A stretch of 64,000 nucleotides of DNA, taken from contig NC_007796.1 in the NCBI RefSeq assembly GCF_000013445.1, forward strand, positions 2,826,936 through 2,890,935, written 5' to 3'. This DNA is from Methanospirillum hungatei JF-1. GTDB taxonomy: Archaea; Halobacteriota; Methanomicrobia; Methanomicrobiales; Methanospirillaceae. This document shows, in pieces, positions 49,866 through 59,918 of this stretch. Within the stretch, counting starts at the first letter, position 1, and the number at the start of each line of letters is the position of its first letter. The notes beneath the pieces are model-generated. The model saw only the letters and a program-made list of their open reading frames with translations, did no database searches and was not told the DNA's origin. The position numbers and the translations under genes are program-made.

Positions 49866-50726
49866 ATGGACGATCGTGACCTTCTGGAGATTATAAGACC
49901 AGTGTGCGGGAGTGATACCTGTTCTGATGATTGTGCCATACTTACCCTTCCCTGCGGAGCATTGGTCACATCCACGGACATGCTTCACGAACGCTCTGAC
50001 TTCCCTGCCGGGATGACCGGGTGGCAGATCGGATGGATGTCGGTTGCGGTAACCATATCTGATATCGCCGCAATGGGAGCGGAACCCCTGCAGATCGTGC
50101 TCGCCATTGGTCTGGATACAGAGGAGCGTCTGGCAGAGATTGTTCTTGGTGCACAGGCCTGCTGTGATACATATGGGGCTGTGTATGCAGGGGGAGATCT
50201 TGACGCACACTCAGAACTTACCATTGTCTCAACCGGAGTCGGGATCATCAGAGATGGAGAGCCGGTCAGGAGGGGTGGTGCAAAACCGGGAGATATCATC
50301 TGTGTAACCGGTACCCTTGGAAGAGCCATTTTGGGCCTTACGGGGGACAGCCGGTTCTGGAAAGATCTCTGTGAGCCACAGCCACGAGTCAGAGAGGGGA
50401 CTGTTGCCCGACTGGCGGGTGCACATGCGATGATGGATATCAGTGACGGACTTGCCATATCTCTCTATGATATCGCAGCAGAATCACATGTGGGAATGGA
50501 GATATCATCCGGACGAATCCCACTCCCACCAGAAGCAGATGTACAGGTGGCATTAGAAGCTGCATTATATGGGGGAGGGGACTTTGAACTGCTCTTTTTC
50601 ATTTCAGAAGAAAAAATGAAGAACCTGACCATTCCTGTAACACAGATCGGCCGGGTATCAGAAGGCCTTAAAATTACAATGGATGGGATGGAACTCCCGA
50701 AAAAAGGGTACCTTCACCATTGGTAG
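49866..50726 (+). CDS. thiL: Thiamine-monophosphate kinase
   Basis: Protein of 286 aa of the PurM/ThiL fold; phosphorylates thiamine monophosphate to thiamine diphosphate. Motifs: DDCAILTLPCGALVTSTDML near residue 20, GWMSVAVTISDIAAMGAEPL near residue 57, AGGDLDAHSELTIVSTGVGI near residue 105 and MMDISDGLAISLYDIAAES near residue 190. Full length. Its end overlaps the convergent TPR gene by 13 nt. Confidence 0.94.
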   Translation: MDDRDLLEIIRPVCGSDTCSDDCAILTLPCGALVTSTDMLHERSDFPAGMTGWQIGWMSVAVTISDIAAMGAEPLQIVLAIGLDTEERLAEIVLGAQACCDTYGAVYAGGDLDAHSELTIVSTGVGIIRDGEPVRRGGAKPGDIICVTGTLGRAILGLTGDSRFWKDLCEPQPRVREGTVARLAGAHAMMDISDGLAISLYDIAAESHVGMEISSGRIPLPPEADVQVALEAALYGGGDFELLFFISEEKMKNLTIPVTQIGRVSEGLKITMDGMELPKKGYLHHW

Positions 50727-52645
50727 GAATACCGCCAGTAGTTCCAGTTATTGGAGAAATATGTCACTCCCTGATAGAGGGAATCATAGACCCTGGCTAT
50801 ATAGAGATTCTCTCCAATCTTCTTGAAATAGGGGAATGCCTCCTGGACTTTTCCCATTTTGTACAGGGTCTTTCCCATTCCATAGAGTGCATCCCGGTTA
50901 TCAGGGTTCAATTCAAGGGCTTTTGAAAAGTCTTTATATGCATTATCCAGGAGATCGATCTTCTGATATGCAGCACCCCGGTTCACATAATACACCGACT
51001 GATTTGGATCAATCTTCAAAGACTCATTAAAGGCATCGATAGCCCCATAATAATTACCCTGCTGAAATCGTGCAAATCCGAGATTTGTCCATCCTTCAGT
51101 ACTTTGTGGAGAGATCCTGACAACCTGGGCGTATGCATCCTCACTGATCCCATATTCACTTGCAAGATCAGCGGCATACCCTTTTCTCATCCATGCAATC
51201 GGAATATCGGGATTTTCTGCGATTGCCCGATCATAGTAATGAATGGTATCATATGCCTGGTTTAATTGACGCATGACTTCTACCAGATACTTGAATGCGT
51301 CTTCTTTCATCGGATTAATCTGAAGAGCCGTCTCGAATGCTTCCTTTGCAACATCATACTGCTTATTCACTGCTGCTACATCACCGAGAAGGTACCAGGC
51401 ATCATACGAATACGGAGCGAGTTTGGTTGCACGGGTAGCAGACCGCTGTGCATCATCCCGTTTCCCAAGTGCAAGTTCAGCACGTGCTTTCTGCATCCAG
51501 GTTGCCGGATCATCAGGATCAATCATGGTTGCGTTCTCAAACCGGTACAGAGCATCCTGATACCGTCCGGACTGCATCAGTAAAAATCCGACATTCGTGA
51601 TAGTAATAGGATCATTCGGCTGAATTTTCAATGATTGATTAAACGCATCAAAAGATGCATCAAATTTCTTCAGGTTGGCATATGAAAAACCAAGATTTGC
51701 CCATACATCGGCATTACTCTGGTTTACCATGAGGGCGCTGCGTGAAATGGCTGCTGATTCATCAAACTCCCCTAGAACATTCTGAACCCTGGCTAAAGCC
51801 ACGAGGAGATCAACATTCTTTGGATCATCCTTGACCAGCTGTGCATAAATTTCCCTCGACTCTTTGTATTTTCCAGTTTTCTCAAGGAGTTCGGCCTCAA
51901 TAAACAGATTATCAGGATTATCAGGAATCAGGGTATTGAGTTGTTTATAAGCAACCGCTGCCTCTTCCAGACGGTTTGACAACCGGAGCATCTCACCAAG
52001 ACGCTTCCATGATCTGGCATCTTTCAAATTGAGCTTTAAGGCATTGTCATACTCTTTAGCGGCTTCATTATATCGACCCGAGTCATACAACAGTTCTGCC
52101 TTTTTCACATGAAACTCGTAATTTTTCGGACTCAGGTTAATGGCAATCCCATATTCCCGGAGTGCCTGTTCTGTTTCATTCAGTGCAGAGTAAATATCTC
52201 CAAGACCTGCATGAGCCTGTGCATTCCGGGGATGAAAAGCCGTTGCATTCTTTAAATCAGCCAGGGCACTCATCAGATCTCCATTCCTGGCATAGACTGC
52301 ACCTCTCCCGATGAGTGCCGAGCTGTTTTCAGAGTCTAGGGTCAGAACATGAGAATAGCCGATAATTGCCTCGGTGTTCATTGATTCATTGAATAAAAGA
52401 TCTGCGGTCTTCAGCCAGAGACCTGCATCAGATGAATTCAGCCTGATTGCCGCATCATAGAGGGACAAAGCCTCCATTGCACTACCATTCTGTTCTTTAT
52501 CCTCTGCCTGGATCGTAAGATTTGTAGAGATATTCGTAACATCAATTGGTTTATCATCTACACATCCAGCAAACAGAAGATATCCAGTAATAAGTGTAGT
52601 AAAAAGTATACACTTCAGAAATTTCAGAGTATAATAATTCGACAT
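50714..52645 (-). CDS. TPR-repeat lipoprotein
   Basis: Protein of 643 aa. The N-terminal hydrophobic segment ends in LLFAGCVDDKP, a lipobox-like site, so it is probably anchored outside the cell. The rest is about 16 tandem tetratricopeptide repeats (e.g. AWYLLGDVAAVNKQYDVAKE, AFETALQINP; GWTNLGFARFQQGNYYGAID, AFNESLKIDP). TPRs are protein-protein scaffolds; the partner is unknown. It ends with an aromatic WNYWRYSYQW tail. The next three genes upstream also encode secreted proteins. Confidence 0.88.
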   Translation of the reverse strand: MSNYYTLKFLKCILFTTLITGYLLFAGCVDDKPIDVTNISTNLTIQAEDKEQNGSAMEALSLYDAAIRLNSSDAGLWLKTADLLFNESMNTEAIIGYSHVLTLDSENSSALIGRGAVYARNGDLMSALADLKNATAFHPRNAQAHAGLGDIYSALNETEQALREYGIAINLSPKNYEFHVKKAELLYDSGRYNEAAKEYDNALKLNLKDARSWKRLGEMLRLSNRLEEAAVAYKQLNTLIPDNPDNLFIEAELLEKTGKYKESREIYAQLVKDDPKNVDLLVALARVQNVLGEFDESAAISRSALMVNQSNADVWANLGFSYANLKKFDASFDAFNQSLKIQPNDPITITNVGFLLMQSGRYQDALYRFENATMIDPDDPATWMQKARAELALGKRDDAQRSATRATKLAPYSYDAWYLLGDVAAVNKQYDVAKEAFETALQINPMKEDAFKYLVEVMRQLNQAYDTIHYYDRAIAENPDIPIAWMRKGYAADLASEYGISEDAYAQVVRISPQSTEGWTNLGFARFQQGNYYGAIDAFNESLKIDPNQSVYYVNRGAAYQKIDLLDNAYKDFSKALELNPDNRDALYGMGKTLYKMGKVQEAFPYFKKIGENLYIARVYDSLYQGVTYFSNNWNYWRYSYQW

Positions 52646-52664
52646 TCAAATCAGATAAAAAAAG

Positions 52665-53372
52665 TTAAAATCCGGTATTATAGGGGACACTTTTTACCAG
52701 ATAATATGCCCCGTTAATATCAAGGGTTTCTTTATATCCACGCTCGGTCAGATACCCCTGAGAACTGTTATACAGGGTAATTTCATTTGCTTTAAATGAG
52801 GCACTCCCGATCGCACCATCTGCTCCTGAGGGCATCTCCACCCGATTTCGGGGCTCCGGGTACCATCCTTCAGGAACTTCCTGCCTGACGCCGGATCCCC
52901 GTTCATGGACGGTGATGTAATCCAGTTCACGATCAGTACTTCCCCACATGAAATCGGTCAGCTGGCCCCTGCTGGTATTCAGATACTCATCCATCGGGGT
53001 TTCATATGAGTAATTAGAATACACGGTCAGCGAGACGTCATATTTCCCTGGTTCACGATAGGTATGGACGGGGTTTTTCTCAGTTGACGTATTCCCGTCA
53101 CCAAAGTCCCAGAGTCGGGCATCTGCAAATCCATAACTGATATCATAAAACCGTACTCTGAGTGGCGCATCCCCTTCTGTCCGGTCTGAGGTAAAATCAG
53201 CAGCAAGCGTTGAGACAACAAACTCATCATATGACGGGTGACAACCACGGGTAAAACCGGGTGGAGAAGGAAGCATGGATGGTTTTAATGTGTATGCTGC
53301 CTGCACCATCGTGCACAGTATTATCATAATAATAAAAAATCCAAGAAGGTATCTCCACCTGGCTGATGTCAT
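52665..53372 (-). CDS. Secreted PKD-domain protein
   Basis: Protein of 235 aa with a signal anchor (YLLGFFIIMIILCTMVQAAY). A PKD beta-sandwich is visible at about residues 55-125: LRVRFYDISYGFADARLWDF, GDGNTSTEKNPVHTYREPGK, YDVSLTV, the classic WDFGDG...HTY pattern. The C-terminal part (GYLTERGYKETLDINGAYYL) is not recognised. PKD domains occur in archaeal surface proteins. ATGA-type overlap with the upstream gene (53369). Confidence 0.85.
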   Translation of the reverse strand: MTSARWRYLLGFFIIMIILCTMVQAAYTLKPSMLPSPPGFTRGCHPSYDEFVVSTLAADFTSDRTEGDAPLRVRFYDISYGFADARLWDFGDGNTSTEKNPVHTYREPGKYDVSLTVYSNYSYETPMDEYLNTSRGQLTDFMWGSTDRELDYITVHERGSGVRQEVPEGWYPEPRNRVEMPSGADGAIGSASFKANEITLYNSSQGYLTERGYKETLDINGAYYLVKSVPYNTGF

Positions 53373-53779
53373 AGTTTTATTCCTGAGGTATAGGTAAAGG
53401 ACTTCATAAAGTTTACAATTGCCCCACTCACCATGGCATGATCACGCCATTCATTTGTTGCCGATGCATTCACGTTTGTTCCCCGCCCTTCAAGGATTGA
53501 ACCTCTGAAATCGGTGATCACCGTACCGATTGCAGCATCAGTGCCATTGATAGGAGCTATACTTACCATATATTCAACACCGGCCGGAACGCCATCTTCG
53601 CCGACCGCACGAATCTTCAGTTTTGATTCCATCGCAAATGACTGCATGTTTACCAGTCTCGTCGATCCACTCACATGGTCATCAAAAGCAGGTGATACAT
53701 CATACGAATCTGCAGTTATCAGAACCGGAGTGGTGAAAATGAAAAGTATGAGGAAGATGAAAACGCGAATCTGCGTCAT
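53369..53779 (-). CDS. Small secreted protein of unknown function
   Basis: Protein of 136 aa from ATG 53779; the open frame begins at 53794 but this ATG starts the signal peptide (MTQIRVFIFLILFIFTTPVL, ITA). The mature part includes AIGTVITDFRGSILEGRGTN and ENDS with AIVNFMKSFTYTSGIKL. The ending resembles that of the next gene (TFGKSFTVTSGLSPT), suggesting the two are distantly related. Function unknown. Confidence 0.65.
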   Translation of the reverse strand: MTQIRVFIFLILFIFTTPVLITADSYDVSPAFDDHVSGSTRLVNMQSFAMESKLKIRAVGEDGVPAGVEYMVSIAPINGTDAAIGTVITDFRGSILEGRGTNVNASATNEWRDHAMVSGAIVNFMKSFTYTSGIKL

Positions 53780-53836
53780 AATATTCACGCCCACACGTTT
53801 GTCAGCGTGTTCTAATATGTTTCCTGCCAGAGGGAT

Positions 53837-54664
53837 TTATGTCGGGGAGAGACCCGACGTAACGGTAAAGGATTTTCCAAAGGTGAATATCTGACCATCA
53901 ACCGTTGTTTTGTCATTCATCTTCTTGGTGGATGCAAGGTCGGTCGTATTTGTTGGTGCCCCTTCCTCATTGGTCATTACAAACTCGGTGCTTGCTGTTC
54001 CGGCTGCATAGGGGATACCAGATGACATGTCCGGATGAATGCCGATAAGATACCGAAGTTCTGCCGGGATGGTATTGTCCGTTCCAACAGAGCGGGCCCG
54101 GGCCATGGTCGCAATCTGACCGCTGGTCATGTCAACAGCAGATGCACCTTTGTAATAACTATTGAACCCTCCGACATAATCACCGATGATTTCGGCAACA
54201 AGCGGATTTCGGACAGATCTGTTTACTTTGGTGTAATTACCCGAGTTGAACATCTCAAGCGAGTCTGAGGCTGTCATCTTACTTCCAATCTCCGGATCGG
54301 TAAGATAGGTGGAGACTATCTTTGAATCAACATTAAAGGCCCCTTTCTGTTGTGGCCCCTCGTCGATCTTCAGGCCCTTGCTCTGCGCAAGATATCCCCC
54401 ATTGGTTGCCATATCACTTTTATAAACCACGGATGATACCCGCTCACCATCATAGAGAAAACCACCCTCATGACCACCATGGCTGCTGGTTTCCAGCTGA
54501 TACTCCTGGTGAGAGGACATTGAACCAATCACTTCAAGATAGGTCTCTGAAGGAATCTGCCTGTTCGTGGTATTGGTCCCGTTCGGAAGGATATCTGCCG
54601 ATGCAGGAAATATGAATAATAACACCAGGCAGATACTGATTAACACAGGAATTTTCGTATTCAT
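53837..54664 (-). CDS. Secreted protein of unknown function
   Basis: Protein of 275 aa from ATG 54664. The frame is open to 54781, but that would run into tRNA-Asp, and this ATG begins a proper signal peptide (MNTKIPVLISICLVLLFIFP, ASA). Mature part: HQEYQLETSSHGGHEGGFLY and GGYLAQSKGLKIDEGPQQKG, beta-rich with many Ser/Thr. It ends FGKSFTVTSGLSPT like the smaller neighbour. First gene of a four-gene secreted block. Not recognised by family. Confidence 0.65.
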   Translation of the reverse strand: MNTKIPVLISICLVLLFIFPASADILPNGTNTTNRQIPSETYLEVIGSMSSHQEYQLETSSHGGHEGGFLYDGERVSSVVYKSDMATNGGYLAQSKGLKIDEGPQQKGAFNVDSKIVSTYLTDPEIGSKMTASDSLEMFNSGNYTKVNRSVRNPLVAEIIGDYVGGFNSYYKGASAVDMTSGQIATMARARSVGTDNTIPAELRYLIGIHPDMSSGIPYAAGTASTEFVMTNEEGAPTNTTDLASTKKMNDKTTVDGQIFTFGKSFTVTSGLSPT

Positions 54665-54732
54665 GGACGGCACCGGAATTATCTTCATAGGTATTGGAAT
54701 GAATACTATAGAAGATTGCCGGAAAAAGAAGA

Positions 54733-54805
54733 CGCCCAGATCGGAATTCGAATCCGAGTCGTCGGCGTGACAGGCCGACATGATAGGCCACTACACTATC
54801 TGGGC
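54733..54805 (-). tRNA. tRNA-Asp (anticodon GTC)
   Basis: Reverse strand, 73 nt: acceptor GCCCAGA/TCTGGGC, anticodon stem TCGGC/GCCGA with loop CTGTCAC (anticodon GTC), T arm CGGAT TCGAATT-type loop, discriminator G as expected for Asp. No CCA encoded. Eight bases downstream of tRNA-Tyr, so the pair is probably one transcript. Confidence 0.95.
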
Positions 54806-54813
54806 TGGGCATA

Positions 54814-54919
54814 TCCCGCCTCCCGGATTTGAACCGGGGACATCGCGGTAGCTGCGCTCTTGCCTCAAACGGCAAATCAGTCTACAGCCGCGCACTCTAC
54901 CAGTCTGAGTTAAGGCGGG
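54814..54919 (-). tRNA. tRNA-Tyr (anticodon GTA) with a 32-nt intron
   Basis: Reverse strand, 106 nt. Exon 1 is 54919-54882 (38 nt, ending in loop CTGTAG), the intron 54881-54850, exon 2 54849-54814 (36 nt). The joined 74-nt molecule has acceptor CCCGCCT/AGGCGGG with the archaeal Tyr C1-G72 pair and discriminator A, D arm ACTC/GAGT, anticodon stem CGCGG/CCGCG and T arm CCCGG/CCGGG. The junction fits a bulge-helix-bulge: a 4-bp helix CTGT/GCAG between 3-nt bulges AG^A and CT^A. The intron lies between positions 37 and 38, the canonical place. Confidence 0.93.
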
Positions 54920-55076
54920 ATTGTGCTCTATAAGGTGGTAGACACAACCATATATAGATATCTATTTCGCGGGCTGATACTGGTGCAGATTCTGTCCAGT
55001 CATGGGCATGAAGAGGCATCCTTTGAAAAACCTCTATTACAAGTCAAATGGAATACGTACTCACAGGTTAGTCTTC

Positions 55077-57365
55077 ATGACGGGAGTTCCAGATATTCTT
55101 TGGCTTGAGGAGATCCGTAAAGAGGATATTCCATCAGTTGGCGGAAAAGGTGCCTCACTTGGGGAGATGGCCTCTATCGGGCTTCCGGTTCCCCCTGCTT
55201 TTGTCGTTACCAGCCAGGCATTCAGACGATTTTTAGTCCAGACAGGGCTTGAAGAGCCACTCTATAAAATTCTGGAATCATTGAATGTGGATGATAATGA
55301 TGCGCTTGAATCTGCGGCACAAAAGGCCAAGGATCTGGTCCTTCAGGCAAAGATGCCAGAAGACCTCAAGAGCGAGATAGGGATCGCATATGAAAAACTC
55401 TCCAGGACAGGTGATGTCGTAGCTGCCCGGTCGAGCGCGACTGCAGAGGATCTTCCTGATGCAAGTTTCGCCGGGCAGCAGGAGACGATCCTGAACATTA
55501 AAGGGATTGAACACCTTCTGAAAGGAATCCATGAATGCTGGGCCTCACTCTATGGTGCCCGTGCCATTTATTACCGGGCAAAGCAGGGGTTTGATCACCA
55601 TTCTGTGAATATTGCGGTGGTAGTACAGCAGCTGATTCCTTCTGAAAAAGCAGGAGTAATGTTCACCTCCCATCCGGTGACCGGTGAACCATTAGCCATC
55701 ATCGAGGGATCCTGGGGACTTGGAGAAGCCGTTGTATCAGGAGCAGTATCACCAGACAATTACGTCTTTGATCGGAGACTTGAGCGGACAATTGACCGGC
55801 TCATCTCTCCAAAAATGATCGAGATCGTCGCTGATGGTACGTATGGGACCATCACACGAAATGTGGAGAAGTCACGGCAGGAACAGCAGATCCTCTCTGA
55901 TGATGAGGTGAAAAGACTTGCAACCTATGGTATTGTCTCTGAAGAGCATTACGGGGTTCCTCAGGACATGGAATGGGCGATTGTGGGGGATAAGATATAC
56001 ATCCTTCAGTCCCGCCCTATCACAACCATCAAAGGTGCAACAGGCATGAAGAAAGAAACAAAAGCAGGTTCTGCTGATACGGTTATCCTTCAGGGTCAGG
56101 GTGCATCTCCAGGGATTGCCAGCGGTCCGGTTATCATCATTGAGGATGTCAAAGATATCGGAAAGGTAAAAGAAGGTGACATCATGGTCACCCGCATGAC
56201 CAATCCTGATATGGTCCCGGCGATGCGTAAAGTTGCAGCCATTGTCACTGATGAGGGAGGAATGACCTGTCATGCAGCCATCGTCTCCCGTGAACTCGGG
56301 ACACCGGCAGTCGTAGGAACACGAAAAGCTACCCAAACCCTTACCGACGGACAGGTCATCACCGTTGATGGTGAGAAAGGCCTCATCTATGACGGGGTAA
56401 TCGCCCAGCAGACTCCTGACGCAGGAACTGCGAAGGTCCAGATCGCCTCGGCACCCGCCAAGATTATAACAGCAACATCTGTCAAGGTCAATGTCTCAAT
56501 GCCTGAGGCCGCCCAGCGTGCCGCCGCAACCGGTGCTGACGGTGTGGGGCTTCTTCGGATTGAACATCTTATCCTTGGCCTCAATAAAACCCCCAACTGG
56601 TATATCCAGAACCACCGGGAAGAGGAGTTCATCACAGAACTTATGAACGGAATCAAGGTCGTCCTTGATGCATTCCCCGGAAAACCGGTATGGGTCAGGA
56701 CTCTTGACGCACCGACCGACGAGTTTAGAAACATGCAGGGCGGGGAGAACGAACCTATTGAGCACAACCCCATGCTTGGATGGCGAGGAATCCGCAGGGA
56801 TCTTCAAAGCCCGGCACAGTTCAGACTTCAGATTGATACCTTCAAACGGCTGTGGGACCTTGGATATGATAACCTTGGTATCATGTTCCCGATGGTATCT
56901 CATCCCCGTGAGTTTATTCAGGCTAAGGAACTCTTCAGACAGGCCGGCGTAGATGTCGAAAATGTCGACCTTGGTATCATGATCGAGATTCCGGCTAGTG
57001 CAGTCCTTGTTGAGGATTTCATCAAGGCAGGGATCAAATTTGCATCATTCGGAACCAATGACCTGATCCAGTACACCATCGCCATTGACCGGAACAATGA
57101 GAATGTCACCGATATGTACTGGCCAAAACACCCTGCAGTCCTTGCCCTGATTGATCAGGCGATCCAGGCCTGCCGGAAAGGAGGAGTAGAAGTTTCAATC
57201 TGCGGGCAGGCAGGAAGTGAACCTGACATGGTCACCTGGCTTGTTGAACACGGCATCACAAGCGTCTCATCCAATATCGATGCAATTGCCAAGATCCGCG
57301 AGACCGTTGCACGGACCGAGCAACGGATCATCCTTGATGCGGCGAGAAGACCTTATGGATGCTGA
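55077..57365 (+). CDS. ppsA: Phosphoenolpyruvate synthase
   Basis: Protein of 762 aa from ATG 55077 (open upstream to 55002 without family similarity; AGGTTAG lies just before ATG). It makes PEP from pyruvate, ATP and water, the first gluconeogenic step of methanogens. ATP-grasp half: SVGGKGASLGEMASIGLPVP, AARSSATAEDLPDASFAGQQ, GMFTSHPVTGE. Phosphohistidine in EGGMTCHAAIVSRELGTPAV near residue 399. PEP-binding half ends with ISICGQAGSEP, GITSVSSNIDAI. Its end overlaps mfnA by 11 nt. Confidence 0.96.
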   Translation: MTGVPDILWLEEIRKEDIPSVGGKGASLGEMASIGLPVPPAFVVTSQAFRRFLVQTGLEEPLYKILESLNVDDNDALESAAQKAKDLVLQAKMPEDLKSEIGIAYEKLSRTGDVVAARSSATAEDLPDASFAGQQETILNIKGIEHLLKGIHECWASLYGARAIYYRAKQGFDHHSVNIAVVVQQLIPSEKAGVMFTSHPVTGEPLAIIEGSWGLGEAVVSGAVSPDNYVFDRRLERTIDRLISPKMIEIVADGTYGTITRNVEKSRQEQQILSDDEVKRLATYGIVSEEHYGVPQDMEWAIVGDKIYILQSRPITTIKGATGMKKETKAGSADTVILQGQGASPGIASGPVIIIEDVKDIGKVKEGDIMVTRMTNPDMVPAMRKVAAIVTDEGGMTCHAAIVSRELGTPAVVGTRKATQTLTDGQVITVDGEKGLIYDGVIAQQTPDAGTAKVQIASAPAKIITATSVKVNVSMPEAAQRAAATGADGVGLLRIEHLILGLNKTPNWYIQNHREEEFITELMNGIKVVLDAFPGKPVWVRTLDAPTDEFRNMQGGENEPIEHNPMLGWRGIRRDLQSPAQFRLQIDTFKRLWDLGYDNLGIMFPMVSHPREFIQAKELFRQAGVDVENVDLGIMIEIPASAVLVEDFIKAGIKFASFGTNDLIQYTIAIDRNNENVTDMYWPKHPAVLALIDQAIQACRKGGVEVSICGQAGSEPDMVTWLVEHGITSVSSNIDAIAKIRETVARTEQRIILDAARRPYGC

Positions 57366-58464
57366 AGGGCTCTCAACCGACGAACTTTTTTGTTTTTTAC
57401 AGGCGAAGCGGAATGAGGACTTTTCCTATTCGCATATCCTCTCCTCCATGTGTACAACACCCCATCCGGTAGCGGTACAGGCACATAACCTCTTTATGGA
57501 GACAAACCTTGGAGATCCCGGGTTATTTCCGGGTACGGCCACCCTTGAGGACCGGCTGATCCGGTGGTTTGCAGATCTCTACCATGAGCCATCTGCTGGC
57601 GGATGCACAACGTCCGGGGGAACTGAGTCAAATATCCAGGTGCTGAGATTTTGTAAGAAAACAAAAAATGTGAAGGAACCAAATATCATCGTCCCCGCGT
57701 CGGCACACTTCTCATTTGAGAAGGCATGCGGGATGATGGATATTGAGATGAGGGTGGTCCCGGTAGACGAACAATACCGGATGAAGACCGATGCAGCAGG
57801 AGAACTCATCGATAAGAATACCTGCTGTATTGTTGGTGTTGCCGGAACCACGGAGTACGGGATGACCGACCCTATCCCGGCCCTTGGAAAATTGGCTGAA
57901 CAGGAGGGAGTCCATCTCCATGTGGATGCGGCGTTTGGCGGATATGTCCTCCCCTTTCTTGATGATGCCCCCCCCTTTGATTTTTCAGTCCCCGGAGTTG
58001 GATCCATCGCAGTAGATCCACACAAAATGGGATTAAGCACCATACCGTCCGGAGTCCTGATGGTGCGTGATGAGCGGGTCTTTTGTAATCTCCTGGTGGA
58101 GACACCATACCTCACCACAAAGCAGGCATACAGCCTGACCGGAACACGACCTGGTGCATCGGTGGCTGCAGCATATGCCGTTATGGCCTATCTTGGACGA
58201 AAAGGGATGAAGGCTCTTGTCACCGGCTGTATGGAGAATACCAGGCGGATGATTGAAGGCATGGAGGCATTTGGTGTTCACAGAAAGGTTACCCCGGATG
58301 TCAATGTTGCAACTTTTGAGCATGTCAGTGTTCCCTCCCCTTGGGTGGTCTCATACACACGGAAAGGCGACCTTCGTATCGTCTGTATGCCTCATGTCAC
58401 CCGCGATGTTGTGGAAGCATTCCTGTCAGATTTTGGAGAATCATATGTATCCCATATTAGTTAA
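57355..58464 (+). CDS. mfnA: L-tyrosine decarboxylase (methanofuran biosynthesis)
   Basis: Protein of 369 aa, PLP group II decarboxylase of the archaeal MfnA family. It makes tyramine for methanofuran; family members can also decarboxylate aspartate to beta-alanine for CoA. Motifs: [54 protein letters not shown], and the PLP lysine in [20 protein letters not shown] near residue 224. Start at 57355 overlaps ppsA; the open frame extends to 57217 inside ppsA without similarity. Overlaps hpt by 20 nt. Confidence 0.95.
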   Translation: MDAEGLSTDELFCFLQAKRNEDFSYSHILSSMCTTPHPVAVQAHNLFMETNLGDPGLFPGTATLEDRLIRWFADLYHEPSAGGCTTSGGTESNIQVLRFCKKTKNVKEPNIIVPASAHFSFEKACGMMDIEMRVVPVDEQYRMKTDAAGELIDKNTCCIVGVAGTTEYGMTDPIPALGKLAEQEGVHLHVDAAFGGYVLPFLDDAPPFDFSVPGVGSIAVDPHKMGLSTIPSGVLMVRDERVFCNLLVETPYLTTKQAYSLTGTRPGASVAAAYAVMAYLGRKGMKALVTGCMENTRRMIEGMEAFGVHRKVTPDVNVATFEHVSVPSPWVVSYTRKGDLRIVCMPHVTRDVVEAFLSDFGESYVSHIS

Positions 58465-58993
58465 TTCACTTCTTACCTGCCCGATTGTTAAAAAGGGCGA
58501 ATATAACTATTTTGTCCATCCCATCACTGATGGAATACCAGATATCGATCCTGGCCTGCTTCGGGAGATTGCCGTTGGTATGATCCGTCTTCTGGATCTT
58601 ACTGATGTGAAATATATCGTGACCGCAGAGGCCATGGGAATACCGATTGCAACTGCTATCTCCCTCATGACCGATATACCGGTGAACATCATCAGGAAAC
58701 GGAAATACGGCCTTCCTGGTGAGTGTGATGTCTGCCAGGTCACCGGGTACTCGAAGGGTGAGATGTATATCAACGGGATCTGTACAGGGGATCGTATCGT
58801 CATCGTTGATGATGTCATCAGCACCGGGGGGACCATGAACGGGATTATCAAATCTCTCCAGAGTATTGGTGCAGAGATCGCAGATATCGGCTTTGTGATT
58901 AAGAAAGGAAATCCCAGTCTGAAGCTCCCCTACTCCTATCTGGTCTCCATAGAAGTGACCGACCGGGTGAGGATCATTGATCAGTCTTTCTGA
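58445..58993 (+). CDS. hpt: Hypoxanthine/guanine phosphoribosyltransferase
   Basis: Protein of 182 aa from ATG 58445 inside the end of mfnA. PRPP-binding loop [20 protein letters not shown] near residue 120; [20 protein letters not shown] upstream; [13 protein letters not shown] in the flexible loop. This matches the archaeal hypoxanthine phosphoribosyltransferase family used in purine salvage. The long upstream open frame (to 58253) is within mfnA and not coding. Its stop is 17 nt past the dph2 start, so the genes overlap. Confidence 0.92.
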   Translation: MYPILVNSLLTCPIVKKGEYNYFVHPITDGIPDIDPGLLREIAVGMIRLLDLTDVKYIVTAEAMGIPIATAISLMTDIPVNIIRKRKYGLPGECDVCQVTGYSKGEMYINGICTGDRIVIVDDVISTGGTMNGIIKSLQSIGAEIADIGFVIKKGNPSLKLPYSYLVSIEVTDRVRIIDQSF

Positions 58994-59918
58994 CCTGCAT
59001 GAGCGGCTGAAAACCAGGGGATGTCATACTGTGGCACTCCAGGCACCGGAGGGGTTAAAACGATTTCTCCCCCGGCTTGCCCATGACCTGCGCCATCTCG
59101 GGTATGAGGTCATCATCAGCGGGGATCCCTGTTATGGTGCCTGTGATCTTGACCTTCGTGCACGGGATCGGGCAGATGTGCTGGTTCATATCGGGCATAC
59201 ACCGGTTGATAACACGAAACAGGTTATCTATGAACTTTGGCCGGTTGACGGTGACCTCACGGTAATCAGTGACGTTATCCCGCGGCTGAATGGGAGAAGG
59301 GTCGGACTGGTAACAACCATCCAGCACATCCATCTTCTTCCAAGGGTTGCTGAACTCATCAGAAATGCCGGGATTGAGCCGGTTATCGCCGAGCCATCAC
59401 CACGGACCCCCTGTCCTGGCCAGGTGCTCGGATGTTCGTTTAATGCTGCACGAAAGACAGGGACTGATGAGATCATCTTTCTCGGAACCGGCCTTTTCCA
59501 TCCCATCGGCATCCAACTTGCAACCAGGGCACGGGTATTTGCCTGTGATCCCATAACCGGGAGGATTGAAGAGCCGGATGCAGACCGGCTGCTCAGGGTT
59601 CGGTTTGGCCTTATCCAGAAAGCACAAAATGCTGAATCCTTTGGCATCATCGTCTCATCAAAGACCGGCCAGTGCAGATCTGAACTGGCAGATTATCTCT
59701 GTACTCTTTCAGATAAGGCATACCGGATCATGCTCGGAGAGGTATCGCCAGACCAGCTCCTGAACCTTGGATTTCCCTGTTATGTGAATACCGCATGTCC
59801 CAGACTTGCATACGATGACCAGGTCAGGTTCTCTGTGCCGGTTCTGACTCCCTGTGAGTTTGAGATACTCTGCGGGGTCAGGAAATTTGAAACGTACGAA
59901 GTGGACGAGATATCATGA
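58977..59918 (+). CDS. dph2: 2-(3-amino-3-carboxypropyl)histidine synthase (diphthamide step 1)
   Basis: Protein of 313 aa. The radical-SAM-like Dph2 transfers the aminocarboxypropyl group of SAM to a histidine of translation factor aEF2. Cysteines that bind the [4Fe-4S] cluster are placed as in archaeal Dph2: [15 protein letters not shown] (about residues 51-55), VLGCSF (about 153) and [11 protein letters not shown] (about 273). TTG start at 58977, with GTGAGGATC just upstream and no in-frame ATG nearby. ATGA overlap with the following methyltransferase. Confidence 0.93.
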   Translation: MISLSDLHERLKTRGCHTVALQAPEGLKRFLPRLAHDLRHLGYEVIISGDPCYGACDLDLRARDRADVLVHIGHTPVDNTKQVIYELWPVDGDLTVISDVIPRLNGRRVGLVTTIQHIHLLPRVAELIRNAGIEPVIAEPSPRTPCPGQVLGCSFNAARKTGTDEIIFLGTGLFHPIGIQLATRARVFACDPITGRIEEPDADRLLRVRFGLIQKAQNAESFGIIVSSKTGQCRSELADYLCTLSDKAYRIMLGEVSPDQLLNLGFPCYVNTACPRLAYDDQVRFSVPVLTPCEFEILCGVRKFETYEVDEIS

